Source: CAXBGS01 sp963975425
GTDB taxonomy: Bacteria; Planctomycetota; Planctomycetia; Pirellulales; Pirellulaceae
Length of the DNA: 64,000 bases
Direction: 5' to 3'
NCBI GenBank assembly: GCA_963975425.1
Contig: CAXBGS010000015.1
Location: 1 to 64,000, forward strand
Shown here: positions 56,403 through 64,000 of the stretch, piece by piece
How the letters are laid out: the number at the start of each line of letters is the position of its first letter
How positions within the stretch are numbered: the stretch's first letter is position 1
Notes under the pieces: model-generated
Databases searched by the model: none
Seen by the model: the letters and a program-made list of their open reading frames with translations, nothing else
Told to the model about the DNA's origin: nothing
Made by a program: the position numbers and the translations under genes

Positions 56403-57809
56403 ATGCGACTTGCCGCAAAGCTGGTATTACTTTTCGTTTTCGGACTTCTGTTGATCGTCGTCCTTTTTTCGTACCTGACCGTGTTGCAGGATCGCCGGTT
56501 GGCGATCGCCGAGCATGAACGACATGCGGCGGATATTGCTGCCGCACTGCAACCGTCGATTCGCAATGCAGTCGCCGCCAAACGCACCGCCGAGTTGCAG
56601 CAGGTTTTGACCCGCTCGACCCGTTATGTTCGCGTGCGTTATGTCCAATCGGATGATCCTCAGGCACGTCCGTCCGTTCCCATCGAACAGGTGTTTTCTC
56701 GGTCGGAGGTCACGACGATCCGCATGCCTGACCCGGCGGGACACGAAATGTTCTACACGTACGTGCCCGTCGTCGATGGCGACGATCGTGAGAAAACACG
56801 TCTGGAAATTGCGTCAGCCGCTTCGGACGCCAAAGACCGAGCAATGCAGTCGTTGTTAGCATCCTTGGCTGCGATTGCCGGCGTCGCATGTCTTTCCGGA
56901 TTCGTGATTTATGTCGGTGGCGTACGCATGGTGGCGAGACCGCTGAATCAGCTGACCGAAAAGATGGGGCGAGTGGGACGAGGCGATTTCAGCGGTCCGA
57001 TTCAGATACGAAGCAATGATGAATTGGCGAGTCTGGCCGCCGCGGTCAATGAGATGTGCGAACGTTTGCAAAAGCAGCGTGACGATTTGGAATCAGAGAC
57101 AAAGCATCGCATCGATGCGTTGCAGCAACTCCGTCACGCCGATCGACTGACATCGGTCGGGCGAATGGCGGCGGGCATTGCCCACGAAATCGGTACCCCG
57201 TTGAATGTCGTCTCGGGCAGAGCCGAATTGATTCTCAGCGGAAGGTTAGCTGAATGCGACGTGCAAGAAAACGCGGAAACCATTCGGCGAGAATCACAAC
57301 GCATCACGCGGATCATTCGCGAATTGTTGGACTTCGCGCGACAGGGCCAACCGAAACGAACCGAAATTGATCTAAGTGAATTGGTCCGTTCCACCACCGC
57401 GCTGATGCGTCCATTGTCGGGCAAGGCTCGTGTACAGCTTTTGCAGGACGTGCCCTGGCAACCGGTCATCGCCAGCGTGGACGCCGCGCAAATTCAACAA
57501 GTCCTGACGAATCTCATCTCGAACGCGATCCACGCCAGCGATGAGGACGCTACGGTGGATATATCGTTACGGGACACAGCATCGGAAGCCACGATTGTCG
57601 TGCGCGACCATGGGCACGGTATCAATAGCGACGATATCTCGCACATCTTTGAACCGTTTTTTACAACAAAAGACGTCGGCGAAGGTACCGGATTGGGACT
57701 TTCAATCTCGCATGGAATCATCCAAGAACACCAAGGCGAAATTCAGGTCGAAAGTGACTCGCAGATGGGAACGCGTTTTGTGGTGCGATTGCCAAAGGTA
57801 GCCTCGTGA
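56403..57809 (+). CDS. Membrane sensor histidine kinase (NtrB/ZraS-like)
   Basis: A 468-residue kinase. TM1 is at about 8-28 and TM2 at about 155-175, with a periplasmic sensor of about 120 residues between. HAMP follows (PLNQLTEKMGRVGRGDFSGPI). The HisKA H-box has the phosphorylated His261 in GIAHEIGTPLNVV. The ATPase has N-box NLISNAIHA, G1 RDHGHGI, F-box FEPFFTTK and G2 GTGLGLSI. Its stop overlaps the regulator start (GTGA), so the pair is coupled. Periplasmic sensing combined with an upstream periplasmic protease suggests envelope stress as the signal. Confidence 0.93.
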   Translation: MRLAAKLVLLFVFGLLLIVVLFSYLTVLQDRRLAIAEHERHAADIAAALQPSIRNAVAAKRTAELQQVLTRSTRYVRVRYVQSDDPQARPSVPIEQVFSRSEVTTIRMPDPAGHEMFYTYVPVVDGDDREKTRLEIASAASDAKDRAMQSLLASLAAIAGVACLSGFVIYVGGVRMVARPLNQLTEKMGRVGRGDFSGPIQIRSNDELASLAAAVNEMCERLQKQRDDLESETKHRIDALQQLRHADRLTSVGRMAAGIAHEIGTPLNVVSGRAELILSGRLAECDVQENAETIRRESQRITRIIRELLDFARQGQPKRTEIDLSELVRSTTALMRPLSGKARVQLLQDVPWQPVIASVDAAQIQQVLTNLISNAIHASDEDATVDISLRDTASEATIVVRDHGHGINSDDISHIFEPFFTTKDVGEGTGLGLSISHGIIQEHQGEIQVESDSQMGTRFVVRLPKVAS

Positions 57810-59161
57810 ACGACGCCACGATTTTAATCGTCGATGATGACAGAGCGATGTGCGAGATGCTCGACACCGCACTGCAAATGCGCGGCTATCGAACCACATG
57901 GTGCCTTTCGGCCGATGCCGCGCTACAGCACATAAAGAACGAACCATTTGATGTGGTTTTAACCGATGTTCGTATGCCTGGCACGACGGGGCTGCAACTG
58001 TGTCAACAAATCCATGAATTGCGGCCTGACATCCCTGTGATCGTGATCACGGCATTCGGTACGATGGAAACCGCGGTCGCCGCAATGCGCAGCGGTGCCT
58101 ACGATTTTATCGACAAACCGGTCGAGCTTGAAATGCTCGCGCTCACGGTCGCCCGGGCCGTCGAGCGTCGCGCGCTGACTCAGCAAATTCGGTTGCTCGA
58201 GCAACGGACTGCGTCGAATCTACAATGCGGCGACCTCTTGGGTGAAAGCGAGGCAATGCAGCGACTTTGCGACCAAGTTAACCGTGTCGCGACTTCGGAT
58301 GCGTCAATCTTGATCACGGGCGAAAGCGGCACGGGTAAAGAACTAGCGGCGAGATCCATTCACAAGCGGAGTGAGCGGTGTGATCAGCCGTTTGTCGCGG
58401 TGAACTGTGCGGCTTTATCCGAGACGTTGCTCGAAAGTGAGTTATTTGGGCACGTCAAAGGCGCGTTTACCGACGCCAGGTCCGAGCGGAAAGGGTTATT
58501 TCTGGATGCCGAGGGTGGCACACTGTTGCTGGATGAAATCGGTGACATGCCGTCATCGATGCAGGTGAAACTGTTGCGAGCGCTCGAAGAAAAACGGCTT
58601 CGTCCGGTCGGTGCCGATCACGAATTGCCATTCGATGTGCGTGTGCTGGCGGCAACCCATCGCGATCTAGAGACCGCTGTCGAGGAGGGACACTTTCGGG
58701 AAGATTTATTTTATCGCATCAATGTCATTCAGTTGCACATGCCACCGCTGCGATCTCGGGGCACCGACATTTTGTTGTTAGCACAACATTTCTTGCGGCG
58801 ATTTTCTCAGTCGGCCAAAAAGGAGGTCACCGCGATCGCGGAACCCGCGGCCCGAAAATTATTAAGCTATGCCTGGCCTGGAAACGTACGCGAGCTGCGA
58901 AACGTGATCGAGCGCGCGGTGGCATTGACGCGGCACGATGCAATCACAATCGACGATTTGCCGCAAAAGATTCTGGACTACCGAGGCGCACATGTTGTCT
59001 TGGCAGGTGACGACCCAACCGAAATGGTCACGCTTGAACAGATCGAACGTCGATATATCGATCATGTGATGACTGCGGTCGATGGCAACCAAACGCAAGC
59101 TGCCAAAATTCTGGGAATTGATCGAAAGACGCTGTATCGTAAACTGAAATCTGACGCTTAA
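57806..59161 (+). CDS. NtrC-family sigma-54-dependent response regulator
   Basis: A 451-residue bacterial enhancer-binding protein. The receiver domain has acidic pocket VDDDRA and phospho-acceptor Asp54 in VVLTDVRMP. The AAA+ domain has Walker A GESGTGKE, the sigma-54-contacting loop GAFTDA and Walker B GTLLLDEIGDM. A C-terminal Fis-type HTH follows (GNQTQAAKILGIDRKTLYRKLK). GTG start overlaps the kinase stop. It should activate sigma-54 promoters; the best candidate in the window is at 54053-54067. Confidence 0.95.
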   Translation: MNDATILIVDDDRAMCEMLDTALQMRGYRTTWCLSADAALQHIKNEPFDVVLTDVRMPGTTGLQLCQQIHELRPDIPVIVITAFGTMETAVAAMRSGAYDFIDKPVELEMLALTVARAVERRALTQQIRLLEQRTASNLQCGDLLGESEAMQRLCDQVNRVATSDASILITGESGTGKELAARSIHKRSERCDQPFVAVNCAALSETLLESELFGHVKGAFTDARSERKGLFLDAEGGTLLLDEIGDMPSSMQVKLLRALEEKRLRPVGADHELPFDVRVLAATHRDLETAVEEGHFREDLFYRINVIQLHMPPLRSRGTDILLLAQHFLRRFSQSAKKEVTAIAEPAARKLLSYAWPGNVRELRNVIERAVALTRHDAITIDDLPQKILDYRGAHVVLAGDDPTEMVTLEQIERRYIDHVMTAVDGNQTQAAKILGIDRKTLYRKLKSDA

Positions 59162-59261
59162 CCGTCGTCGTTAACCTTCGGTCGATCCGATTCAATCGTT
59201 TTGGTAAACCCGCTGTTCGTTGTGACTTGATCGTGCGTCGGGCTCCACCGTCTTATCGGCC

Positions 59262-59612
59262 TCAAAGGCTCGATGATCGACTGGTGGGTGATCGGTCTGT
59301 TTGTGATCGGTGTTCGAACCAGAATTGCAACGCGACAAGGATGATTCCCACGCCCGTACCTAGAATGATGCCTTGCGTGATACCCTGACCGATGCCCACG
59401 GCCATCGGATCAAACCCAGGCAAATCGCCGCCTGAGAATACCGAGCGGTAGTAACCCGGGACGAAATAGCCGAGTGTGGCACCGATTGCTAAGCCGAGAA
59501 CTCCGCCCGCAATCGAAGATCCGAAAACGATTGCCATCGACCACAGCAGCCGTCTTGGCGCCGCGGATCGATGCACGTCCTGCGGCGTGTCATACGGATT
59601 GTTCGAAGTCAT
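59262..59612 (-). CDS. Small membrane protein, unknown
   Basis: 116 residues from an ATG at 59612 with GAAGGA upstream. Two or three membrane segments: SMAIVFGSSIAGGVLGLAIGATLGYFVPG, then MAVGIGQGITQGIILGTGVGIILVAL. The N-terminus starts TSNNPYDTP, a pattern common to planctomycete small membrane proteins. Convergent with the response regulator gene. No known function. Confidence 0.72.
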   Translation of the reverse strand: MTSNNPYDTPQDVHRSAAPRRLLWSMAIVFGSSIAGGVLGLAIGATLGYFVPGYYRSVFSGGDLPGFDPMAVGIGQGITQGIILGTGVGIILVALQFWFEHRSQTDRSPTSRSSSL

Positions 59613-59766
59613 CAAGCTTGTCCTTCAAGAGCCGATCGGATAGGGAGCGTCATTTTCGGTCGTCTTTGTCGTTGTTGCCTGGCCACCGGGACGCGGGAGC
59701 CAGCACCGTTGATGCGCAGTAACGCGTCACCCCGCGATCGTGGCATTCCTCGCGTCTAATGAATAC

Positions 59767-60183
59767 CTATTCGTCGATGATTTTTCCCATGCTGATGCGT
59801 TCTTCGCAATGAAAACCTAGTGATTCGTAGAAACGGACGACCTCAGTATTATTGACGCGAACTTGCAAATTCACCTTGAGGCAACCGCGACGCGCAAGTC
59901 TCGTTTCAGCATAGCGAACCAGCGCCGTCCCGATACCGCTTCGACGTTGGTTGGTGCTGACAGCTAGACGATAAAGCCACCCGCGGTGTCCGTCATATCC
60001 GGCGAGCACCGTCCCGATCACTCGGTTCTCTAGCGTCGCAACAAAGAAAAGCCCGTCGCGTGTTGCGAATTTGCGGTCGATCACGTCATATGGATTGTTG
60101 TGCACCGCGGATGCTGGAAAGACTTGTCCCCACAGCTCGGCAACCTCTCGTCGGTCACTGATTCGATATTCGCGAATATCCAT
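59767..60183 (-). CDS. GNAT-family N-acetyltransferase
   Basis: A 138-residue complete GNAT domain: IREYRISDRREVAELW, FFVATLENRVIGTVLAGYDGHRGWLYRLAV, the acetyl-CoA loop QRRSGIGTALV and the C-terminal NTEVVRFYESLGFHCEE. Closest in appearance to YpeA-type acetyltransferases. Substrate unknown. Solitary minus-strand gene. Confidence 0.9.
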   Translation of the reverse strand: MDIREYRISDRREVAELWGQVFPASAVHNNPYDVIDRKFATRDGLFFVATLENRVIGTVLAGYDGHRGWLYRLAVSTNQRRSGIGTALVRYAETRLARRGCLKVNLQVRVNNTEVVRFYESLGFHCEERISMGKIIDE

Positions 60184-60508
60184 ACCGCCACCGTGGATTA
60201 CCCAAAGGCTGGCTCGAAACGTACACAGGACAACAGCTGGCCACTAATTTAGCCGATCGTACTGTCGAGTACGACAAACGTACGCTTCATGGATAACCGG
60301 TGCCGATTAGAACTTTGGTGCGATTTCCGAGCGAGTCAACACCGCAAAACACGCTTGCGATGAAACGCAACCAACAGCAACTGCTGCAGAAGCTGCCGCC
60401 CGAACGAAGTGCGATGAACGCTTGCAGACAGTGTACCAACTCAACAAACAGTACCCAAACGAGCGTCCGCCAAGGCAGACCGCGTAACAGAGCTTGAGCC
60501 ACCAGTCG
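60184..60508. other. intergenic, nothing identified
   Basis: 325 bases between two minus-strand genes. Contains a small inverted repeat around GTACTGTCGAGTAC (60248-60261). No gene is supported; frames of 60-90 codons here are shadows. Confidence 0.35.
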
Positions 60509-60919
60509 CTATCGTTGGTGATTGGCCGCCAATTGCAAAAGCGCCGTGACGGCTTCGTCGGCGCGTGGCAACGGCACAAAGATGTGGTCATGGTAAAACG
60601 CTGCCACGATATTCGCGCTGATTCCGCGTTCGGATAGAGCGTATGTAATTGCCGCCGTCAAGCCAACCGCCTGCAGGTCGGAATGCACGCCTAAAGATAT
60701 CAAGGCATACTTATCTTCATATTCTTCGTTCGCCGCATCCGCACGCGATTGGGGCACAATCAGTGTCAGCCCTTCTTTCTCGGCGAATGAGGCGATCGGC
60801 TCAAGCTCGGCGCCGATGCCGTATGTCGCGTTTGGAAACGATAGAAACACGTACACGTGCGGGGACACAACAGGCGCTAACGCCGCGAGCAGGGTCGGCA
60901 GGTCGGATGCACCGCTCAT
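60509..60919 (-). CDS. ACT-domain protein
   Basis: 136 residues from an ATG at 60919; the longer frame to 61090 is not protein-like. Two ACT-like halves: HVYVFLSFPNATYGIGAELEPIASFAEKEGLTLIVPQ, then KYALISLGVHSDLQAVGLTAAITYALSERGISANIVAAFYHDHIFVPLPRADEAVTAL. The second is a textbook ACT strand-helix pattern. Such free-standing ACT proteins are thought to bind amino acids as regulators. No enzyme domain attached. Confidence 0.82.
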   Translation of the reverse strand: MSGASDLPTLLAALAPVVSPHVYVFLSFPNATYGIGAELEPIASFAEKEGLTLIVPQSRADAANEEYEDKYALISLGVHSDLQAVGLTAAITYALSERGISANIVAAFYHDHIFVPLPRADEAVTALLQLAANHQR

Positions 60920-61096
60920 CCAGGATCTTGATCGCGTCAGGAAGGGTTTAAATGAATTCACGCATGGCTCAGCGAACGATTGAGCACTGATTTTGATCCT
61001 ATCGAGACCGTCGTACCAGACCAAACGAGAATGGGTGAGCGAATAACCCTGGGATAAAACGCAGCGTTGATATGCGATCGCGCCAAGCAATGTTGT

Positions 61097-61858
61097 TCAA
61101 GTGCCATCTCTAGACATCGAAGACACGTCCGCGCGATCGACCGCGTTGTTGTAATCGAAAGTGTCTCGCGAACAAAGCAATTCATCGGACGCGTCGGCCA
61201 ACAGCGAAACAAGAAATTTTGCGACCTCGTCCGACTCGCTGAATTCGCCCTTGGTCCGCATACTGGCGAAGGTGTTTGCCGTTTCCGTATCGGACGCAAG
61301 AACTGCGTCAACGATACGGGTATTGACCGCTCCGGGGTAGGCTCGGATTGTTCGAGTTTCTGCCAACTCTTGTGCCGCACATCGTGCTGCCATCTGCGCT
61401 GCCGCTTTGACGATCGAATAGGCTGCCCATCCAACGCGGGCGGTCGAAGCCGAATAGCTGTCGATAAACAGCATTCGCCTTATTCTGTGGTTCCGACTCA
61501 CGGATCTAAAAAGTGCGATCGGAGCGCCCACATGGATGCGAAAATGCTCTGTCAATTCGTCCGAGTCGATCGCGTTGTAAGGCTGCAACGGCACCAGCGA
61601 ACCGGCGGAATGGACGATGCCGTCAATCTCCGTTTCTGCTGTAATGCCAGCCGCCACTTGTTCAATACCAACATTGGTGGAAAGGTCGGCCTGCACGGTG
61701 GTCAATAGCGGGCCGCACGATTCGCCCAGCGAAGCGAGCATTTCGATCGATCGCCCAACCGCGATGACGCGGAACCCGCGGTTCGCCAACTCAGCTGCGA
61801 CCGCGCGTCCGATTCCACGGGTGCTGCCGGTCACAATGTATGTCGGTTGAGGTTGCAT
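61097..61858 (-). CDS. Short-chain dehydrogenase/reductase (sepiapterin reductase-like)
   Basis: 253 residues from an ATG at 61858, just before the Rossmann fold. YIVTGSTRGIGRAVA is the TGxxxGIG cofactor motif. VAVGRS-type and ADLST segments indicate NADP preference. IVHSAGSLVP follows, then the catalytic Ser in LFIDSYSAS, YSIVK (YxxxK) and AYPGAVNT. The substrate is not assignable. A start at 61924 would add 22 residues before the fold. Confidence 0.88.
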   Translation of the reverse strand: MQPQPTYIVTGSTRGIGRAVAAELANRGFRVIAVGRSIEMLASLGESCGPLLTTVQADLSTNVGIEQVAAGITAETEIDGIVHSAGSLVPLQPYNAIDSDELTEHFRIHVGAPIALFRSVSRNHRIRRMLFIDSYSASTARVGWAAYSIVKAAAQMAARCAAQELAETRTIRAYPGAVNTRIVDAVLASDTETANTFASMRTKGEFSESDEVAKFLVSLLADASDELLCSRDTFDYNNAVDRADVSSMSRDGT

Positions 61859-62321
61859 CGAAGGGAATTGAGTCAGCAGGCGAACGGGGTGTGTGTCACT
61901 GCCGGGGATTAAAGCAGTGGCCATTGAAGGGTTAACCAGTTTACCAAAATACGCGGGCGTTTCGAAAGCAAGGCATCTCGTTGCAAGGCGAACTCGCGGG
62001 GAACAGCCGACGGTTGCCGGGTCGCCGCCTTTGGGATCGATAGAACTAAGCGTTTCGACGGATGCGAGATCTGTCGGACGCTCTTAGCCAGATTCATTGA
62101 CGGTCAAATCATGACGAATGGGCCAGACTTGACGTCGGCATTCCATTTAGCAGTGCTGGCATGCTTGAAGGATGAGCGACGCTCACAGCAGGCGACACTC
62201 AATTGGTTGGCGGAGTGCGATTCTGGTTTGGATGATTAATGACCTGCGCTGTCTAGCGGAAGGTCGCTGCTGAAAAAACATGTTGCCTGCTCCTCGAGCA
62301 GCCAATCGGTCTGCAACGGCA
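61859..62321. other. intergenic, nothing identified
   Basis: About 460 bases between two minus-strand SDR genes. No attC-like site, tRNA or coding frame was seen here. This is relevant because it marks where the cassette-like structure further right is no longer recognisable. Confidence 0.4.
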
Positions 62322-63278
62322 TCACGCCTCCGCAATCGTCCACGTGAATCCTGTTGCTTTTTCGGATACATCCCAAAGCTTGGAAATGACCTGCTTTTCG
62401 ACGGCATAGGGTTCCAAGGTGCCCATACCAACGGGACCGATCATCTCCATGCGGCCTGTTGGACCATAAATAGCTCGCTCTTCCAATCCAGCTTCGGTGG
62501 CACACATCACTTCTGGATACGCACCCTTCTCGGCCGTTTGTACCATCGGAGATTTGCTCATGAGCCACCACAGGATGCGCGTCCAAAGACCGCCACTGGT
62601 GCTGATCAGCGAAGTTGCAGACGAGCCGGGGTGACACACAAAAACTCGAACACTCTTGTCCGCTTTTTCGATCCTGTCTTGCAGTTCGTACGCAAACATC
62701 ATTTGCGCCAGCTTGCTGTGGCAATAGGTGCGGTTTTGGTGATAGTTCTTGTCCCAATTCATGTCGTCGAACTGAATCGTCTTCAAGCCCATCTTATAGC
62801 CAAGACTCGCGACAACCACGATGCGCCCTTTGGATTCATCGATCCGGCCAAAGAGCATGCCGCACAGAACGAAGTGGCCAAAATGGTTGGTACCCAACTG
62901 ACTTTCGAAGCCGTCTACCGTGAATTTCTGCGACGGTACTTGTGCAATGGCCGCGTTACATATCAGTGCGTCAATCCTTGGCTCAGTTCTCAAGATTTCT
63001 GCTGACGCTTCGCGCACGCTCGACAGATCGGCAAGGTCCATCAGAATAAAGCCGACATCAGCGTCTGCGCCGAATTCCTCATTCAGTTTTTCGATTGCGG
63101 CCGCCGACTTTTCAGGGTTGCGGTTCAGCATTACGACTCTTGCACCCTTTGATAGCAGAATGCGTGAAGCCTCAAATCCGGCGCCGGAATTTGCGCCAGT
63201 GATGATGAACGTCTTGCCAGCAAGCGAGTCGATACGATCAGGCGTCCAGCCGCTGGGGCCAAATGTCTTGTCAGTCAT
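62322..63278 (-). CDS. Short-chain dehydrogenase (retinol/protochlorophyllide reductase-like)
   Basis: 318 residues from an ATG at 63278 (alternative 63311). TFIITGANSGAGFEASR is the cofactor motif, with VMLNRNPEKS indicating NADP use. LICNAAIAQVPSQKFTVDGFESQLGTNHFGHFVL is the NAG-type motif region. The catalytic Ser is in IVVVASLGYKMG, followed by TYCHSKLAQMMFAYEL (YxxxK). Wording matches the large WW-domain-oxidoreductase/protochlorophyllide-reductase-like SDR group. The upstream end abuts an attC-like site, so this gene is the first unit left of the cassette array. Confidence 0.88.
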   Translation of the reverse strand: MTDKTFGPSGWTPDRIDSLAGKTFIITGANSGAGFEASRILLSKGARVVMLNRNPEKSAAAIEKLNEEFGADADVGFILMDLADLSSVREASAEILRTEPRIDALICNAAIAQVPSQKFTVDGFESQLGTNHFGHFVLCGMLFGRIDESKGRIVVVASLGYKMGLKTIQFDDMNWDKNYHQNRTYCHSKLAQMMFAYELQDRIEKADKSVRVFVCHPGSSATSLISTSGGLWTRILWWLMSKSPMVQTAEKGAYPEVMCATEAGLEERAIYGPTGRMEMIGPVGMGTLEPYAVEKQVISKLWDVSEKATGFTWTIAEA

Positions 63279-63329
63279 GTTGACCCCACAAATCGTTCGT
63301 TGGCAAAACATTCAAAGCCGCTAGCTCCA

Positions 63330-63465
63330 CTCACGGAAAGTTTTTACGACACGTCCCTGAACAAAGCGAGCGATGCCTGAACGACGGGAATTGCAGCGAA
63401 GGCTGGCACATGTTGACCAAGAAGAAATGTATGACGAAGGCCCTAGCGTAAAAACCATGTTAGCG
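63330..63465 (-). repeat. attC-like site A of a cassette array
   Basis: On the minus strand it begins with CGCTAAC (63465-63459). An unpaired ATG, the stem arm GTTTTTACG and a variable middle containing GTGCCAGCCTTCGC follow. The opposite arm CGTAAAAAC, TTTC and a degenerate right end (CGTGAG) close the site. The two stem arms are perfectly complementary. Length about 136 bp. The CGCTAAC box contains the stop codon of the membrane-protein gene. Resembles an integron attC (R''-L''-middle-L'-R'), though the R boxes differ from the classical RYYYAAC/GTTRRRY. Confidence 0.6.
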
Positions 63466-63804
63466 GACCCGTTGCAGCGTGAAACGGTCTCCAACCCAAA
63501 ATGCGAATGCCCCGACGCCACCACAGATCACACCGATGATGAGTACGGGAACCAGCGTTTCGATATATTCGGCAAAGTTGAGGTATGTACCGGGTTGCAT
63601 CCGCAGCACATCCGCGATGGTCCAGAGGAATGCGATTACGGGGCCAGAGACAAAGGCGACAATAGGCAACCACCGTCGCGAGGTTGATGCAGCGTCGGGT
63701 GGGCGGACGAGTCGAAACACCAGCACGCCGACGACGAGCAAGATTGCAGCGGCAATGAGGTTGCCACGCATATCGACCATCGCCAGCAGTGGTGCGAACA
63801 TCAT
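63460..63804 (-). CDS. Cassette-borne small membrane protein, unknown
   Basis: 114 residues from an ATG at 63804 (or the next codon, 63801). Three membrane segments: GNLIAAAILLVVGVLVFRLV, WLPIVAFVSGPVIAFLWTIADVL and IETLVPVLIIGVICGGVGAFAFWVG. The start lies 13 bases inside attC-like site B and the TAA stop lies within the first box of site A. This tight fit between two sites is the geometry of an integron gene cassette. No known family. The frame continues upstream to 63849 into site B, which is not considered coding. Confidence 0.72.
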   Translation of the reverse strand: MMFAPLLAMVDMRGNLIAAAILLVVGVLVFRLVRPPDAASTSRRWLPIVAFVSGPVIAFLWTIADVLRMQPGTYLNFAEYIETLVPVLIIGVICGGVGAFAFWVGDRFTLQRVR

Positions 63805-63816
63805 TGATCTAGGGTT

Positions 63817-63955
63817 CGCTAACGAAAGGATTTTACGACACCGACGCAACCGACGCGAAGGTGGTTTGAATTAGATTTTATTGTATAATGAGAGCGAGGC
63901 TGGCACCACGTAGAAGGTGTGCTCGCAGGGCCTCAGCGTAAAATCCATGTTATGT
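63817..63955 (-). repeat. attC-like site B of a cassette array
   Basis: On the minus strand: ACATAAC (63955-63949), ATGG unpaired region overlapping the stem arm GGATTTTACG, a variable middle with GTGCCAGCCTCGC, the opposite arm CGTAAAATCC, TTTC and GTTAGCG (63823-63817). About 139 bp, like site A (136 bp). The stem arms differ from those of site A (GGATTTTACG versus GTTTTTACG), yet each site keeps full pairing with its own partner. GTTAGCG here is the exact complement of CGCTAAC in site A. Confidence 0.62.
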
Positions 63956-64000
63956 GCCCCGGCCCATTGGACTGAAGCCATGAATCTCAATCTGCCGAGC
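63950..64000 (-). CDS. C-terminal end of a further cassette ORF (partial)
   Basis: An open frame entering from the right edge ends with EIHGFSPMGRGT and a TAA inside the ACATAAC box of attC-like site B. This is the same stop-in-box placement as the neighbouring cassette. Only 16 codons are visible, so the product cannot be named. It is called on position alone. Confidence 0.35.
   Translation of the reverse strand, partial: ARQIEIHGFSPMGRGT

Noticed and set aside
59262..63278. Whole run of single minus-strand genes as decayed integron cassettes
   Set aside because: No attC-like repeat could be found between these genes; only the two sites at the far right are supported.
1..64000. CRISPR arrays, insertion sequences, rRNA, phage genes
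   Set aside because: No spaced identical repeats, transposase motifs, rRNA segments or phage structural genes were seen on either strand.

Overview
The window looks like a chromosome segment of a planctomycete of the Pirellulaceae/Rhodopirellula type. The evidence is lineage-typical gene families: a DUF1552 protein paired with a DUF1587/1592/1588/1585 cytochrome-like protein, an FGly sulfatase beside a BNR-repeat protein, a giant WD40 protein with the helical lead-in seen in planctomycete kinase-WD40 proteins, a T5SS/PEP-CTERM repeat protein, many GTG/TTG starts and loosely packed operons. No rRNA, prophage, insertion sequence or CRISPR array was seen. The species assignment is inference.

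Layout. 1-51 is the 3' part of a tRNA-Leu(GAG). 0.5-17 kb holds a WD40 protein, a Tat-exported polysaccharide pyruvyl transferase-like protein, a cupin, a Na/Pi cotransporter-PhoU protein, a mannitol/fructuronate-type dehydrogenase, a PEP-CTERM surface protein, a PhoD phosphatase, a sulfatase and a sialidase-like protein. 17.3-21.6 kb is a hexuronate operon (uxuA-eda-kdgK) with a divergent AraC regulator: D-mannonate to KDG to KDPG to pyruvate plus glyceraldehyde-3-phosphate. 21.6-27.3 kb has the DUF1592/DUF1552 pair and an L-fuconate dehydratase. With the sulfatases this suggests use of sulfated, fucose- and uronate-rich marine polysaccharides.

27.6-36.6 kb is a six-gene, same-strand DNA-repair island: radical-SAM protein, DUF4130-UdgX-type uracil-DNA glycosylase, metallo-beta-lactamase exonuclease, ATP-dependent ligase, Lhr-like helicase and PdeM phosphoesterase. 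36.6-53.8 kb is a stress/housekeeping region of mostly single genes (Dps, DUF2945, a protein with EF-hand-like repeats, DUF4235, a C39-like membrane protease, CsrA, PP2C phosphatase, DUF1328, AI-2E family permease, a phosphodiesterase). Embedded in it is a GH13 enzyme followed by a cysteine-synthase-like and a Y4yA-type PLP enzyme.

54-59.2 kb carries a small conserved protein and an HtrA protease behind a near-consensus sigma-54 promoter, followed by a histidine kinase and an NtrC-type sigma-54 activator. The layout suggests an envelope-stress circuit. 59.2-64 kb is a run of single minus-strand accessory genes. Its right end shows two matched attC-like hairpin sites (63330-63465 and 63817-63955) bracketing a small membrane-protein gene in exact gene-cassette geometry, so the window seems to end inside an integron-like cassette array. 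This array and the sigma-54/HtrA circuit are the most interesting unannotated-type signals.
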